A DNA stretch of 31,997 nt from Eubacterium sp. (GTDB taxonomy: Bacteria; Bacillota_A; Clostridia; Lachnospirales; Lachnospiraceae), in NCBI GenBank assembly GCA_024687845.1, contig JAILEL010000184.1:1-31997 (forward strand), given 5' to 3'. The notes under the pieces were generated by a model. That model was given only the letters and a program-made list of their open reading frames with translations, was not told the origin of the DNA and searched no databases. Of this stretch, positions 13,897 to 24,685 are shown piece by piece. The translations under genes and the position numbers were made by a program. The stretch's first letter is position 1, and each line of letters starts with the position of its first letter.

Positions 13897-16725
13897 TTAT
13901 AAATATTTCTTCAGATATTGTCCTGTATGTGACTGCTTAACTTCAGCAACCTCTTCTGGAGTTCCCTGAGTTACAACGGTTCCTCCACCATTTCCACCTT
14001 CAGGTCCCATATCTATAATATAATCTGCCTGCTTTATAACATCCATATTATGCTCTATGACAATTACTGTATTGCCTCCATCAGCAAATTTCTGAAGTAT
14101 CATGAGCAGTTTCTTAACATCATCAAAATGAAGTCCTGTCGTTGGTTCATCCAGTATATAGATTGTATTCCCCGTACTACGTTTTGAAAGCTCCGTAGCA
14201 AGCTTAATTCTCTGTGCCTCTCCACCGGAAAGTGTGGTAGAAGGCTGTCCAAGCTTGATATAACCCAGTCCGACGTCCTGAAGAGTCTTAATCTTCTTAT
14301 AAATAGATGGAACATTTTCAAAGAATCTGCATGCCTCGTCTACAGACATATCAAGGACCTCGAATATATTCTTATCCTTATATTTTACTTCAAGGGTTTC
14401 TCTGTTATATCTTTTTCCGTTACATACCTCACATGGCACATAAATATCTGGAAGGAAATGCATCTCTATCTTATTGATTCCATCTCCCTTGCAGGCCTCA
14501 CACCGGCCACCCGGAACATTAAATGAAAACCTTCCCTTGTTGAAGCCCATAGCCTTGGCATCCTTTGTTTCAGCAAAGATACCTCTGATCATATCGAAAA
14601 CGCCTGTATAGGTTGCTGGATTCGACCTTGGAGTTCTTCCTATAGGAGACTGATCTATATCAATAACCTTATCAAGAACGTCATAACCTATTATATCGTC
14701 ATGTTTTCCAGGCTTTACCCTTGCTCTGTTCAGATCCCTAAGAAGACGTTTTTTAAGGATTTCATTTATCAGCGAGCTTTTTCCAGAACCGGATACTCCT
14801 GTTACAACTGTAAATATACCAAGTGGTATATCCACATCTATATTTTTCAGATTATTCTCACGAGCCCCCTTAATATGAATCCATCCAGCAGGCTGTCTTC
14901 TCTCTGATGGTGTTGGAATTATCTCCTTACCACTCAGATACATTCCAGTAATGGAATCTTTACAATTAATAATATCGTCTATAGTTCCCTCAGCGACTAC
15001 ATTTCCACCACTTATACCTGCTCTTGGACCTATATCCACTATATAATCCGCAGCTCTCATGGTGTCCTCATCATGTTCAACAACTATGAGGGTATTGCCG
15101 AGACTCTGAAGCTTTTTCAGCGAGGTGATCAGTTTATCATTATCTCTCTGATGAAGGCCGATGGACGGTTCATCAAGAATATATGTTACACCAACCAGTC
15201 CCGAGCCTATCTGAGTTGCCAGCCTGATTCTCTGTGCCTCCCCACCTGAAAGCGAAGCCGTTGCTCTGCTGAGATTCAGATAGCTCAGTCCGACATCAAC
15301 CATAAAATTCAGCCTGTTTCGAATCTCCCTGAGAATGTCTCTTCCAATCATTTCCTGACGTTTAGTCAGTTCCAGCTTCTCTATAAAATCACTAAGTTCA
15401 TCTATTGGCATCTGAGTCATATCGAAAATATTTTTATCCCCGATAGTTACTGCAAGTGAAGAAGGCTTAAGTCTCTTTCCTCCGCAGACTGCACATGGTG
15501 TAAAGGTCATGAAGGTTTCATAATCAGCCTTTACTTCCTCTGAACCGGAATATTTGTAGCGTTCCTCTACATTTGCAATCAGCCCCTCAAATGGGTGTGT
15601 AAATGTACTCCTTCTTGTTCTCTGACTCTCGTAATGAATAGATATCCTCTTGCTCTTAGTACCGTTAAGAATAACATCCTTAGCATTTTCCGGAAGGTCT
15701 CTGTATGGAACATCCATTGAAAAGTCATAGGCTTCAGAAAGCGCTACCAGAAGTGCATGGGTAAATGATTTGGGATCCCCACTGGAAGCCCAGCCCGGAA
15801 CAGCAATTGCACCTTCATTTAAGGTTCTTGATTTGTCAGGAATCATCAGGTCCGGATCAAGCTTCTGTTCCCAGCCGATACCAGTACAGGCAGGACACGC
15901 GCCAAATGGATTATTAAATGAAAATGATCTTGGCTCTATCTCCTCAATCGAGATATTGCAGTATGGACATGAGAAGCTGTCTGAATATGTAAAGGTTTCT
16001 CCGTCAATCACTTCAATCTCAACTATTCCCTCAGACTGTTTAAGTGCAGTTTCAATAGAGCCTGACAGTCTGCTTTCGATGCCTTCCTTGATTGCAAGTC
16101 GGTCAACTACTATGCTTATATTATGCTTTATATTTTTTTCAAGCTTTATTTCTTCATCCAGAGTGTACATATTACCATCAACCATAACACGTACAAATCC
16201 GCTTTTCTTGGCTCTCTGGAGGAGCTTTTCGTGAGTACCCTTACGCCCTCTTACAACGGGAGCCAGAATCTGGAACTTAGTTTTCTGTGGAAGTTCCATT
16301 ATCTGGTCCACCATCTGATCCACGGTCTGTCTCTCTATTATGCGCCCACAATTAGGACAATGCGGGATTCCGATTCTCGCATAGAGAAGTCTCAGATAAT
16401 CATATATTTCAGTTACCGTTCCTACTGTAGAACGAGGATTCTTATTTGTTGATTTCTGATCGATTGAAATAGCCGGCGACAGGCCTTCTATCTTATCTAC
16501 ATCAGGCTTATCTGCCTGTCCTAAAAACATTCTCGCATAGGATGACAGAGACTCCATATATCGCCTCTGTCCCTCTGCATAAATCGTATCAAATGCAAGG
16601 GAGGATTTACCTGAACCGGAAAGTCCCGTAAACACTATGAATTTATTTCTCGGGATAGTCACATCAATATTTTTCAGATTATGCTCCCGGGCACCCTTTA
16701 CAGTTATATATTTTATTTCACTCAT
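13897..16725 (-). CDS. uvrA: excinuclease ABC subunit A (UvrA)
   Basis: The damage-sensing ATPase of nucleotide excision repair, 942 residues as usual for the family. Two ABC modules are present: Walker [21 protein letters not shown] near residue 32 and [17 protein letters not shown] near 640, with signatures [20 protein letters not shown] and [20 protein letters not shown]. Zinc modules are visible as CPYC with CPAC near 255-280 and CEAC with CEVC near 735-760; another Cys pair is CAVC. The terminal YLKKYL is normal. It follows uvrB after 77 bp, the common uvrBA order. The ribosome site is weak (AGGAA about 14 bases upstream of the ATG). Confidence 0.97.
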   Translation of the reverse strand: MSEIKYITVKGAREHNLKNIDVTIPRNKFIVFTGLSGSGKSSLAFDTIYAEGQRRYMESLSSYARMFLGQADKPDVDKIEGLSPAISIDQKSTNKNPRSTVGTVTEIYDYLRLLYARIGIPHCPNCGRIIERQTVDQMVDQIMELPQKTKFQILAPVVRGRKGTHEKLLQRAKKSGFVRVMVDGNMYTLDEEIKLEKNIKHNISIVVDRLAIKEGIESRLSGSIETALKQSEGIVEIEVIDGETFTYSDSFSCPYCNISIEEIEPRSFSFNNPFGACPACTGIGWEQKLDPDLMIPDKSRTLNEGAIAVPGWASSGDPKSFTHALLVALSEAYDFSMDVPYRDLPENAKDVILNGTKSKRISIHYESQRTRRSTFTHPFEGLIANVEERYKYSGSEEVKADYETFMTFTPCAVCGGKRLKPSSLAVTIGDKNIFDMTQMPIDELSDFIEKLELTKRQEMIGRDILREIRNRLNFMVDVGLSYLNLSRATASLSGGEAQRIRLATQIGSGLVGVTYILDEPSIGLHQRDNDKLITSLKKLQSLGNTLIVVEHDEDTMRAADYIVDIGPRAGISGGNVVAEGTIDDIINCKDSITGMYLSGKEIIPTPSERRQPAGWIHIKGARENNLKNIDVDIPLGIFTVVTGVSGSGKSSLINEILKKRLLRDLNRARVKPGKHDDIIGYDVLDKVIDIDQSPIGRTPRSNPATYTGVFDMIRGIFAETKDAKAMGFNKGRFSFNVPGGRCEACKGDGINKIEMHFLPDIYVPCEVCNGKRYNRETLEVKYKDKNIFEVLDMSVDEACRFFENVPSIYKKIKTLQDVGLGYIKLGQPSTTLSGGEAQRIKLATELSKRSTGNTIYILDEPTTGLHFDDVKKLLMILQKFADGGNTVIVIEHNMDVIKQADYIIDMGPEGGNGGGTVVTQGTPEEVAEVKQSHTGQYLKKYL

Positions 16726-16802
16726 TTTATTATTTTATTCCTGTTTCTTTTAGGTTGTTCAACATATTTTAAAATTAATTCTAAGGTTCAGAGTTCATAA
16801 AG

Positions 16803-18806
16803 CTACTTGTCGTAGTCGCGCAGCTTGACCTTGAGTTCGATAATCTCATCACGAAGTATTGCTGCAAGCTCGAAATTAAGCTCAGTTGCAGCCTGGTTCA
16901 TCTTCTTGGTCAGTCTGTCTATCTCCTTGCCAAGTTCTTTCTTATTCATGAGATCAGGATCTTTACCAACTCGTGACTTTCTAGCCTTATCATCTTCTTC
17001 AGCGGCCTTAAGACTTGTGGAAATGAGTTCCCTCACAGCCTTTCTGATGGTCTGCGGTGTTATACCATGTTCATCATTATATTTCTGCTGAATCTCACGA
17101 CGTCGGTTAGTTTCATCTATAGCTTTTCTCATAGAATCAGTTATTGTATCCGCATACATAATAACATGACCATCTGAGTTTCTTGCAGCACGGCCGATGG
17201 TCTGTATGAGAGAAGTTTCTGAACGAAGAAAGCCTTCCTTGTCTGCATCTAAGATTGCCACAAGGGTTATCTCCGGAATATCAAGCCCCTCTCTAAGAAG
17301 GTTGATACCAACAAGCACATCAAAAACACCAAGTCTCAGATCCCTTACTATCTCCATTCGTTCCAGCGTATCGATATCACTGTGGAGATATTTAACTTTT
17401 ACATCAAGCCCTCTCAGATAATCTGAAAGCTCTTCAGCCATTCTTTTTGTAAGCGTAGTTACCAGAACCTTATTGCCCTTTTCTACCTCTGTCCTTATCT
17501 CACTATAAAGGTCATCTATCTGTCCCTCAACCGGTCTTACATCGATTGGCGGATCAAGGAGTCCTGTAGGTCTTATAATCTGCTCAACCCTGCTCTGCTC
17601 ATTTTCATCCTCATAAGATCCCGGGGTAGCAGAAACGAATAAAACCTTATCCAGCCTCTCTTCGAATTCTCCAAAGTTAAGCGGTCTGTTATCCATCGCA
17701 GAAGGAAGTCTGAAGCCAAAGTCAATCAGTGTCTCCTTCCTCTTCTTATTTCCACCAAACATTCCCCTGACCTGGGGTATAGTCTGGTGCGACTCATCTA
17801 TTATAAGCAGGTAGTCATTTCCGAAAAAATCCACCAGAGTATCCGGCGGATCTCCCGGCTTTCCACCGGCTAATATTCTGGTATAGTTCTCAATTCCGGA
17901 ACAGAAACCTGTTTCGCGGAGCATTTCCATATCGAATTCAGTTCTTTCCTGAATTCTCTGTGCCTCAAGAAGCTTATCATGAGACTTGAAATAAACAATC
18001 CTCTCCCTTAGCTCATCATCGATTTCCTTCAAAGCTGCCTCAAGCTTATTCGGAGCTATAACATAATATGATGCAGGGAATATGCAGGTAAATGTAATGT
18101 CTCTCTTAATCTCTCCTGTAAGTGGATCAAATTCAGAAAGTCTGTCAATCTCATCTCCAAAAAACTCTATTCTGACAGCCTCACCATCCTTGTTTGCAGG
18201 AATTATGTCAACCACGTCTCCCTTTACCCGGAAGGTGCTTCTCTTAAAATCCATCTCATTTCTGGTGTATTGCATATCTATCAGTTCTCTGATAAGTACG
18301 TCCCTGTCCAGCGCCATTCCCGGACGAAGTCCCAGCATCATAGATTTATAATCTTCAGGATTACCAATGCCATAGATACATGAAACTGAAGAAACAACTA
18401 TAACATCATCCCGTTCTATAAGCGCAGAGGTTGCGCTGTGCCTCAGCATATCTATCTCGTCATTAACAGAAGAGTCCTTAGCTATGTAGGTATCAGTAGA
18501 CGGAACGTAAGCCTCCGGCTGATAATAATCATAGTATGAAACAAAATATTCAACTGCATTTTCAGGAAAAAATGCTTTCATTTCACCATAGAGCTGTGCC
18601 GCAAGAGTCTTATTATGAGACATAATAAGGGTCTTCTTTCCCAGGGCCTTGATAACATTTGCCATGGTAAAGGTTTTACCAGAACCGGTAACTCCAAGCA
18701 GTGTCTGTCTTTTCTTTCCCGCCTGATAATTCTTTACCAGATAATCTATAGCCTCAGGCTGATCACCCGTAGGGGAATATTCAGAATGTAATATAAAATC
18801 GGCCAT
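16803..18806 (-). CDS. uvrB: excinuclease ABC subunit B (UvrB)
   Basis: The helicase-like subunit that verifies damage and recruits UvrC, 667 residues. Visible parts in order are Walker [18 protein letters not shown] near residue 38, the damage-probing beta-hairpin region [20 protein letters not shown] near 90-110, the DEAD-like [10 protein letters not shown] near 338, helicase motif [14 protein letters not shown] and [12 protein letters not shown], and a C-terminal UVR motif ([17 protein letters not shown]) that contacts UvrA or UvrC. GGAG precedes the ATG at 18806. The gene starts 18 bp after a glycosidase gene, so it may be read from that gene's promoter; no GAAC-N4-GTTC SOS box was found in the upstream gap. 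Confidence 0.97.
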   Translation of the reverse strand: MADFILHSEYSPTGDQPEAIDYLVKNYQAGKKRQTLLGVTGSGKTFTMANVIKALGKKTLIMSHNKTLAAQLYGEMKAFFPENAVEYFVSYYDYYQPEAYVPSTDTYIAKDSSVNDEIDMLRHSATSALIERDDVIVVSSVSCIYGIGNPEDYKSMMLGLRPGMALDRDVLIRELIDMQYTRNEMDFKRSTFRVKGDVVDIIPANKDGEAVRIEFFGDEIDRLSEFDPLTGEIKRDITFTCIFPASYYVIAPNKLEAALKEIDDELRERIVYFKSHDKLLEAQRIQERTEFDMEMLRETGFCSGIENYTRILAGGKPGDPPDTLVDFFGNDYLLIIDESHQTIPQVRGMFGGNKKRKETLIDFGFRLPSAMDNRPLNFGEFEERLDKVLFVSATPGSYEDENEQSRVEQIIRPTGLLDPPIDVRPVEGQIDDLYSEIRTEVEKGNKVLVTTLTKRMAEELSDYLRGLDVKVKYLHSDIDTLERMEIVRDLRLGVFDVLVGINLLREGLDIPEITLVAILDADKEGFLRSETSLIQTIGRAARNSDGHVIMYADTITDSMRKAIDETNRRREIQQKYNDEHGITPQTIRKAVRELISTSLKAAEEDDKARKSRVGKDPDLMNKKELGKEIDRLTKKMNQAATELNFELAAILRDEIIELKVKLRDYDK

Positions 18807-18824
18807 GTCTATTGGTCTCCATGT

Positions 18825-20942
18825 TTATTCCTGTGTTATAGTTGGCTTTGTTTTACTTATTTTACCTACATAAATTGATGCAGAGCATTTTGGAACAGTT
18901 ACTTTAAGTACATTATTCTGCACCTGAACAATTTCTCTTTCAGTCGTATATCCAACTTCTGAGGTCTGCATTACTCTCTTCATCGTTTTATTATTCAGAA
19001 TGCCAAGCTCCCTTACATGAAGCTTGATCTCTCTATCTACGAAATCATTATTGATTACAACTGCCACTGCCTGGTCATAGTCGAATCTTCCGTAGGATAT
19101 AACTCTGTAATCTCCGTATAAAAACTTAAGGGAACCAGTTCGGAGCACATTATATTTGTTATGAATCTTAATAATATCCTTATGGAATCGAATAAGCTCC
19201 TTGTCTTCATGTCCCCATGGATAGGTTCGTCTGGAATCAGGATCTGTCCATCCACATACACCAGCCTCATCTCCATAATAGATAGTTGGTGCACCCGGCC
19301 AGGTCATCTGAAATACCACAGCTTCGCGCATAATCCCCTTGTTGATGTTCTCATTTGCAGCCTCTGGCCCAAGGGTATGAATACGTCCTACTCTGTGATT
19401 TGTTCTTGTTAAGAATCTTGAATGGTCATGATTTGAGAGCTCATTCATTGAAACATACAGAGAATTGTACATCATGTATGACATATAATTCCTTATGCTT
19501 CCCTTGAAAACATCTGCATTTCCAAGATAGTCTCCACGGAACTCATCGCTATGCTTTTCAAGTCCTGTAAGGAACCATGTAATCGGCTCCATAAATGCTC
19601 CGTAATTCATTATTGTATCCCATTCATCACCTTCGAGCCAGGAGCGGGGATTGCCGTAATGCTCAGCAAGAATGATAGCTTCCGGATTAGCTTCCTTGAC
19701 AGTCTGTCTGAAATCACGCCAGAATCTATGATTATATTCCTCCGAATAACCAAGATCTGCCGCCACATCAAGACGCCAGCCATCAGCATTATATGGAGGT
19801 GAAACCCATTTTTTTCCAATCCTCATTATATAATCATGAAGCATCTGGGATTCCTCGTAATTAAGCTTCGGTAAGGTGTCATGACCCCACCAGCCATTGT
19901 ATGTCCCATTATAAGGCCATTTATCATGCTCATTGAATCTGAAAAATGAGTGATATGGGCTGTCCTTTGTGATGTATGCCCCTTTCTCATAGTCAGGATT
20001 CTTATCGTAAATGCATTCTCTGTCGAGCCACTTATTAAAGGAGCCACAGTGATTGAAAACGCCATCGAGTATAACCTTTATCCCCCTCTGGTGAGCAGCT
20101 TCAACTAGCTCTGCAAATAACTGGTTGGAGGCTTCAAGATTTTCCTTATCTGTAACTCTGGTTATGTAACGAGTAGCCTGGGTATTATCATTATTGCCTT
20201 CCCATAGAAGGTTTCCTTCATCCTTAACAATCCTTCCATAGTGAGGATCGACATAATCATAATCCTGAATATCGTATTTATGATTTGACGGAGATACAAA
20301 TATAGGGTTTAGATATATTGCTTCTACACCAAGGTCCTTAAGATAATCCAGCTTATCCATAACTCCCTGAAGGTCGCCTCCATAGAAGTTGCTGACATCC
20401 ATGTTGTCAGGCAGCTTATCCCAGTTTTCAATTCTCGTTACATGCTTACCAAGATAAGCATATTCTCCGGTAAGGACATCATTTGACTTGTCCCCATTAC
20501 AGAATCTGTCTACATATATCTGATAAAAAACAGCGCCCTTTGCCCAGTCCGGGGTTTTGAATCCCGGAACAATCTGGAAGTCATAATCATGATTGACTTC
20601 CCTGAGTACACCCAGCCTGTTATAAATAACCGTAAGCCTGTCAGAATATACTTCAAAATAATATCTGAGTTTTCCCTGAACATTAGGAATCTGAACAGAA
20701 TAATAATCAAATATACTGTTATGGTCACTCATTTTCATAGGAAAATGTGTTTCTCCCATTATCAGATCAACACCATCCACATTATTTCTTGCTGTTCTGA
20801 AACGTATAGTAACCGTATCCCCACATTCAGGTTCAGCCGGAGTTACAAACTGAGGTGTGCCGTCGGTAAAAAGCGCTCCAAAGTTTAAAATCGTTATTGA
20901 ATTGTATAAATGACTTACAAGGTCAAGTACATTGCCTTTCAT
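18825..20942 (-). CDS. GH13 alpha-glucan hydrolase (neopullulanase/cyclomaltodextrinase-like)
   Basis: A 705-residue cytoplasmic enzyme without a signal peptide. Residues about 1-125 form an N-terminal beta domain of CBM34 type, and the TIM barrel begins at DWAKGAVFYQIYVDRFCNGD. GH13 regions are present: VILDGVFNHCG, DGWRLDVAADLG with the nucleophile Asp near 394, ILAEHYG with the acid Glu near 427, and SNHDHSRF with the third Asp near 505. The N-terminal domain and GPEAANENINKGIMREAVVF region fit enzymes that cleave maltodextrins, cyclodextrins or pullulan inside the cell; exact substrate cannot be read from sequence. GGAGG lies eight bases before the ATG. It stands 116 bp after the MATE gene with its own candidate promoter, and 18 bp before uvrB. 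Confidence 0.9.
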   Translation of the reverse strand: MKGNVLDLVSHLYNSITILNFGALFTDGTPQFVTPAEPECGDTVTIRFRTARNNVDGVDLIMGETHFPMKMSDHNSIFDYYSVQIPNVQGKLRYYFEVYSDRLTVIYNRLGVLREVNHDYDFQIVPGFKTPDWAKGAVFYQIYVDRFCNGDKSNDVLTGEYAYLGKHVTRIENWDKLPDNMDVSNFYGGDLQGVMDKLDYLKDLGVEAIYLNPIFVSPSNHKYDIQDYDYVDPHYGRIVKDEGNLLWEGNNDNTQATRYITRVTDKENLEASNQLFAELVEAAHQRGIKVILDGVFNHCGSFNKWLDRECIYDKNPDYEKGAYITKDSPYHSFFRFNEHDKWPYNGTYNGWWGHDTLPKLNYEESQMLHDYIMRIGKKWVSPPYNADGWRLDVAADLGYSEEYNHRFWRDFRQTVKEANPEAIILAEHYGNPRSWLEGDEWDTIMNYGAFMEPITWFLTGLEKHSDEFRGDYLGNADVFKGSIRNYMSYMMYNSLYVSMNELSNHDHSRFLTRTNHRVGRIHTLGPEAANENINKGIMREAVVFQMTWPGAPTIYYGDEAGVCGWTDPDSRRTYPWGHEDKELIRFHKDIIKIHNKYNVLRTGSLKFLYGDYRVISYGRFDYDQAVAVVINNDFVDREIKLHVRELGILNNKTMKRVMQTSEVGYTTEREIVQVQNNVLKVTVPKCSASIYVGKISKTKPTITQE

Positions 20943-20955
20943 TCAAAGAGCCTCC

Positions 20956-20989
20956 AGTACGAGTCATTCAGGACTCAAAATCACGTACT
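20956..20989 (-). promoter_or_regulatory. hairpin in the leader of the GH13 gene
   Basis: GAGTC/GACTC (20961-20965 and 20972-20976) and AGTAC/GTACT (20956-20960 and 20985-20989) form a stem with an 8-base bulge just before the ribosome site. There is no T run after it, so a structured 5' leader is more likely than a terminator. Confidence 0.35.
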
Positions 20990-20993
20990 CTTT

Positions 20994-21051
20994 ATTTTAT
21001 CATATATCAAGGTAAAATTAAAGAAAAAAGGTATATCGTTAAACGTTTCAA
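20994..21051 (-). promoter_or_regulatory. candidate promoter -10 and LacI-type operator before the GH13 gene
   Basis: On the minus strand TATGATAAAAT just upstream of the leader hairpin is a plausible -10, without a clear -35. The perfect 8-bp palindrome AAACGTTT (21041-21048) with CG at its centre resembles operators of LacI-family sugar repressors such as MalR. No LacI-family gene is in the window. Confidence 0.35.
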
Positions 21052-21058
21052 TCGCTAT

Positions 21059-22456
21059 TCAGTTACTATTCACTATGTTTTGCAGCCACACACCCTTTTT
21101 GATGAGAATCAGACCCACCAGGCACTTAATCAGGTCGGCCATATGTACCATTGCAAAGATCGTAGCAGGGCCAAGATCTGTGAATCTTACAAGTAGATTT
21201 GCCACCGGTACGCTTACTGCCAGCATGAAGAAGCTGTCGAAAAAGAAAGTAATAATAGTCTTACCTCCTGCACGGATTGTAAAATACGTTGTATGAAGAA
21301 ATGCATCCTTAGGCATCACTATAGCCTGAACCATTATGAAATGTGTTGCAACCAGCCGCGCCATGTCATTTGTCTTATAAAGCTGAGGAAAAAGACTCGC
21401 AGCACTGAGCATGACAAGTCCGATAATAGCCGAACTAAACATCGCAAATGCAATAATTTTTCTGTCTTCCTCCTTTGCCTTTTCCATCTCTCCTGCACCC
21501 AGGTACTGACCGATTATTATAGCCACTGCATCTCCCATGGCAATAAATACTATGTTGAACAGATTATTTATGGTGCTGGCAATATTCTGACCTGCAACAA
21601 CATTAAGGCCACGAAGCGAATATGCCTGATTCAGCATAACTATTCCGATTGACCAGAGTCCCTCATTTAGAAGGAGAGGCATACCGGTGGTGAAATATTT
21701 CCAGACAAGCGGAAGCGGAACCTTGATGGTTTTAACGATTCCTTTAAAGAAGGTATAAGTATTTCTGTTACGGATACACCATATGACAACTATCGACATT
21801 TCGATAAATCTTGCAAGAACAGTTGCAAGAGCCGCTCCTCTTACGCCAAGAGCCGGAAGCCCCAGCTTACCGAAAATAAGAATATAATCCAGTACAAGGT
21901 TAGAAAACACAGCAACAACACCAGCCACCATAGGCACTCTGGTCTGTCCACACTCTCTTAGGGTACTGCAGTGTACCTGAGTAATGTAAACGGCCGGAAG
22001 CATAAACAGTATTATTCCCATATATTGAAGGCCGTAAAGTCTTGTAGCCTCCAGATTTCCACCTTCTACAGAGCTGTTCAGATACATTCCGACAAGAATA
22101 TCTCCCTTGAATAACAGCACAAGGATCACAATTACCATTACTATGAATCCCAGCCATATCTTATATCTGAAGGTATGACGGATTCCCTCATCATCCTTAT
22201 TTCCAAAATACTGTGCCGTATAAATTCCAACACCTGACAAGCCACCAAACATCAGAAGATAGAATACGAAAATAAGCTGGTTCACTATCGCAACACCTGA
22301 CATTTGTTCAGTACCCAGCTGACCTACCATTATATTATCAAGAAGACTCACGAAATTAGACATACCATTCTGCACCATAATCGGAAGGGCAATCATCATG
22401 AGTCTCTTATAAAATTCTTTATCTCCTATATATCTTTTTTTAATTAACGAAAACAT
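21059..22456 (-). CDS. MATE-family efflux transporter
   Basis: A 465-residue membrane protein with twelve predicted helices in two related halves. The N-terminus (MIALPIMVQNGMSNFVSLLDN, then MVGQLGTEQMSGVAIVNQ) and the matching second-half start (PLLLNEGLWSIGIVMLNQAY) are typical of the MATE superfamily, which exports cationic drugs or metabolites in exchange for sodium or protons. Substrate cannot be judged. AGGAC lies six bases before the ATG at 22456. It has its own promoter at 22521-22548 and no clear terminator after it, so read-through into the GH13 gene is possible. Confidence 0.93.
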   Translation of the reverse strand: MFSLIKKRYIGDKEFYKRLMMIALPIMVQNGMSNFVSLLDNIMVGQLGTEQMSGVAIVNQLIFVFYLLMFGGLSGVGIYTAQYFGNKDDEGIRHTFRYKIWLGFIVMVIVILVLLFKGDILVGMYLNSSVEGGNLEATRLYGLQYMGIILFMLPAVYITQVHCSTLRECGQTRVPMVAGVVAVFSNLVLDYILIFGKLGLPALGVRGAALATVLARFIEMSIVVIWCIRNRNTYTFFKGIVKTIKVPLPLVWKYFTTGMPLLLNEGLWSIGIVMLNQAYSLRGLNVVAGQNIASTINNLFNIVFIAMGDAVAIIIGQYLGAGEMEKAKEEDRKIIAFAMFSSAIIGLVMLSAASLFPQLYKTNDMARLVATHFIMVQAIVMPKDAFLHTTYFTIRAGGKTIITFFFDSFFMLAVSVPVANLLVRFTDLGPATIFAMVHMADLIKCLVGLILIKKGVWLQNIVNSN

Positions 22457-22520
22457 TATCCAGTCCTATCTTTTATAAAGCTAATATCTACTTCTTACGG
22501 CCATATCACGCGCTTTAACG

Positions 22521-22548
22521 ATAATATCACATTATATTAAAGTGTCAA
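22521..22548 (-). promoter_or_regulatory. promoter of the MATE gene
   Basis: Read on the minus strand, a perfect TTGACA (22548-22543) and TATTAT (22526-22521) are 16 bp apart, 65 bp or so before the MATE start codon. This is the best sigma-A-type promoter in the window. Confidence 0.75.
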
Positions 22549-22596
22549 CATACATTTTATCTATAAAACGCTATATGTAAAACTCTATAGAAAACT

Positions 22597-22642
22597 AATG
22601 TCAGATATCCGTTGTCTTTACTGACAACTGATACCTGACATT
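22597..22642 (-). terminator. terminator hairpin of the ABC export operon
   Basis: Arms of about 20 bases (AATGTCAGATATCCGTTGTC and the right arm ending TGATACCTGACATT) pair with two mismatches around a short loop. It lies 11 bp after the stop of the last ATPase gene. The following minus-strand sequence TAGTTTTCT is only moderately T-rich. Confidence 0.7.
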
Positions 22643-22652
22643 TAATCCATTA

Positions 22653-23780
22653 CTATTCTTTTGATATGACTATCTTACCATCAACTATGTCAATCTTAAC
22701 ACGATTAGAATCTATTCCAACGGCTTCTCTCATTTCTGCGGATAGTCTTACACGACCTGCTTTATCAAGAATCGAGAATTCTTCATGGGAATCTGCCTCT
22801 GTAGACGCAACTCCGGTTCCTGCTCCCAGTCCATTCTGTGGCTTCGCTAAAGCACCATCAGGTCCCTCCTTCAATAGCGTCTCTCCAGCTTCTATCTTCC
22901 TCTTATATTCTTCCTTAAGAATTCTTTCAGAGCTTATCTTACCATCTGAAATCATTACAACTCTGTCTACTCTGTCTGCAAGACTGATATCGTGAGTAAC
23001 TATGATTATGGTTACTCCCAGGCTTCTGTTGATTTCTCTGAAGAGATCCTGAAGCATGATAGACGTTTTTCTATCAACCGCTCCAGTTGGCTCATCCATC
23101 AGAAGAAGCTCCGGTTCATTTACAAGAGCAGTTGCTATTGCAACTCTCTGCTGCTCACCACCTGATAACTGCATCGGGAAATTCTTTTCCTTATGAGCAA
23201 GTCCAACCGCCTCAAGCATCTTCATAGCACGGTCATGTTTCTCCTTTTTACTCATATCAGAGAAAAGCAGTGGCATCTCAACATTTTCTACAACCGTAAG
23301 ATAATTAAGCAGGTTATCTGTGTTTTTCTGCCACACAAAACCGATGTGTTCATTACGGAACTTTGCCAGCTCTTTTTCGCTTAATTCAGCAATATTAACG
23401 CCGTCATAAGCAACAAAGCCTGCACTTGGTTTATCCAAAGCACCTAGAAGATTAAGCAGAGTGGATTTGCCACTTCCGGATTTACCTATAATTGCGGTAA
23501 GCTCCCCTCTCTGAACCTCAAGATCAAGTCCCTGCAAAGCCATAACCTCAATACCTTCAGATTTGAAGATTCGCACCAGGCTGTCGCATTTTATATAAGG
23601 AGCATTCTCATCAGCCTTTTTCTTATCGGTCGAGCCATCAGCTGCCGAATCAGCATCATCTGATAAATTAGCATCAGCTGCTTCAGTGGTTGCTTCAGAG
23701 GTTACTCCAGGGTTTGCTTCCGCTATATTCTGAGGTACAATATTCGTTTCTTCAGTTTTCTTTTTTCCAAATAATTTCAT
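22653..23780 (-). CDS. MacB/LolD-type ABC ATPase with C-terminal AbrB/SpoVT-like domain
   Basis: A 375-residue ATPase with three parts. Residues 1-60 are an Ala/Asp/Thr-rich, probably disordered extension. Residues 61-285 are a complete nucleotide-binding domain of the MacB/LolD type: Walker [10 protein letters not shown] (99-107), Q-loop Gln151, signature LSGGE (205-209), Walker B LLLMDE (225-230) and switch His263. After a 50-residue linker, residues 336-375 contain [20 protein letters not shown] and a closing [13 protein letters not shown]. This closely follows the swapped-hairpin pattern of AbrB, MazE and SpoVT DNA-binding proteins. Such a tail is unusual on a transporter ATPase; it may dimerise the subunit or bind DNA (both inference). 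AGGAAAG precedes the ATG, 37 bp after the sister ATPase gene. Confidence 0.85.
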   Translation of the reverse strand: MKLFGKKKTEETNIVPQNIAEANPGVTSEATTEAADANLSDDADSAADGSTDKKKADENAPYIKCDSLVRIFKSEGIEVMALQGLDLEVQRGELTAIIGKSGSGKSTLLNLLGALDKPSAGFVAYDGVNIAELSEKELAKFRNEHIGFVWQKNTDNLLNYLTVVENVEMPLLFSDMSKKEKHDRAMKMLEAVGLAHKEKNFPMQLSGGEQQRVAIATALVNEPELLLMDEPTGAVDRKTSIMLQDLFREINRSLGVTIIIVTHDISLADRVDRVVMISDGKISSERILKEEYKRKIEAGETLLKEGPDGALAKPQNGLGAGTGVASTEADSHEEFSILDKAGRVRLSAEMREAVGIDSNRVKIDIVDGKIVISKE

Positions 23781-23817
23781 AATATTCTTTCCTGAACAGA
23801 CATAAATGCCATAAATA

Positions 23818-24657
23818 CTATAACTGAATCAGAACATCTGCCAGCTCAGAGAGACGGATGTCATGGGTCGTCATTATAACAGTCAGGTTCTCTGTTCTGG
23901 TCATCTTTTTGAACAGTTCAGCAATATAGATTCCTGTTGTTGTATCAAGAGCTCCTGTTGGCTCATCCGCAAAAAGAATCGAAGGCTTATGTGCCATGGC
24001 TCTTGCGATTGCTATACGCTGACGTTCTCCTCCGGAAAGCTCTCCTGGAAAATGCTTAGCTCTGTCAGCCAATCCTACTTTCTCCAGCACTTCCTGAATT
24101 CTCTCATCTCTATTTTTCTTAATGCCAGCTGTTCGAAGTCCGAAATCAACATTCTCATAAGCTGTCATAACAGGAATAAGAGCAACTGACTGAAAAACAA
24201 ATCCTACTTTATAGCGTCTGAATTTTTCCTTCTCCTGCATACTCATCTGGGAATATGAAAGTATTCCTCTCTTATCATATCCCTTACTCTCAAAGCTGAG
24301 TCTGTCAGAATCATATACATTTTCATCAGCTTCGTCAAAGCCTTCCAAGCTATCACCGGTCCCCGGATTGTAATATATATCACCCGAGGTCACATCATCC
24401 AGGGTGCTGAGAAGATTCATAAATGTTGTCTTACCAGAACCCGAACGGCCCATCAGCATAATTAGCCTCCCTCTTGGGAAGTCATAGTTCACGTGATCCA
24501 GTACTGTAAGTGTTTCACCACTTCCAAGTGGATAAGCCTTAACCACATCTCGGGCTGTTAATATATTTTCCGAAGAAACTGATGGTGCAGTGTTTAATGT
24601 ATCATTCGTAGTGCTGTCATCATTATTTTGTTTTTTATCGTCCATATATATTCTCAT
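23818..24657 (-). CDS. MacB/LolD-type ABC ATPase with acidic insertion
   Basis: A 279-residue ATPase: Walker A GRSGSGKT (70-77), Q-loop Gln156, signature LSGGE (207-211), Walker B ILFADE (227-232), switch His265. All catalytic residues are present. Between Walker A and the Q-loop, at about residues 97-136, there is an extra stretch rich in Asp, Glu, Gly and Ser that the sister ATPase lacks. Residues 1-30 are a polar extension. It probably pairs with the second ATPase under the single large permease encoded just upstream. AAAGGTG lies about 7 bases before the ATG; gap to the permease gene 28 bp. Confidence 0.87.
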   Translation of the reverse strand: MRIYMDDKKQNNDDSTTNDTLNTAPSVSSENILTARDVVKAYPLGSGETLTVLDHVNYDFPRGRLIMLMGRSGSGKTTFMNLLSTLDDVTSGDIYYNPGTGDSLEGFDEADENVYDSDRLSFESKGYDKRGILSYSQMSMQEKEKFRRYKVGFVFQSVALIPVMTAYENVDFGLRTAGIKKNRDERIQEVLEKVGLADRAKHFPGELSGGERQRIAIARAMAHKPSILFADEPTGALDTTTGIYIAELFKKMTRTENLTVIMTTHDIRLSELADVLIQL

Positions 24658-24685
24658 AAATCAGCACCTTTATATATCGTATTTA

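Noticed and set aside
20943..21058. SOS (LexA) box or CcpA cre site before the GH13-uvrBA run
   Set aside because: No GAAC-N4-GTTC is present, and the AAACGTTT core is too compact to fit the 14-base cre pattern; only a LacI-type operator remains plausible.
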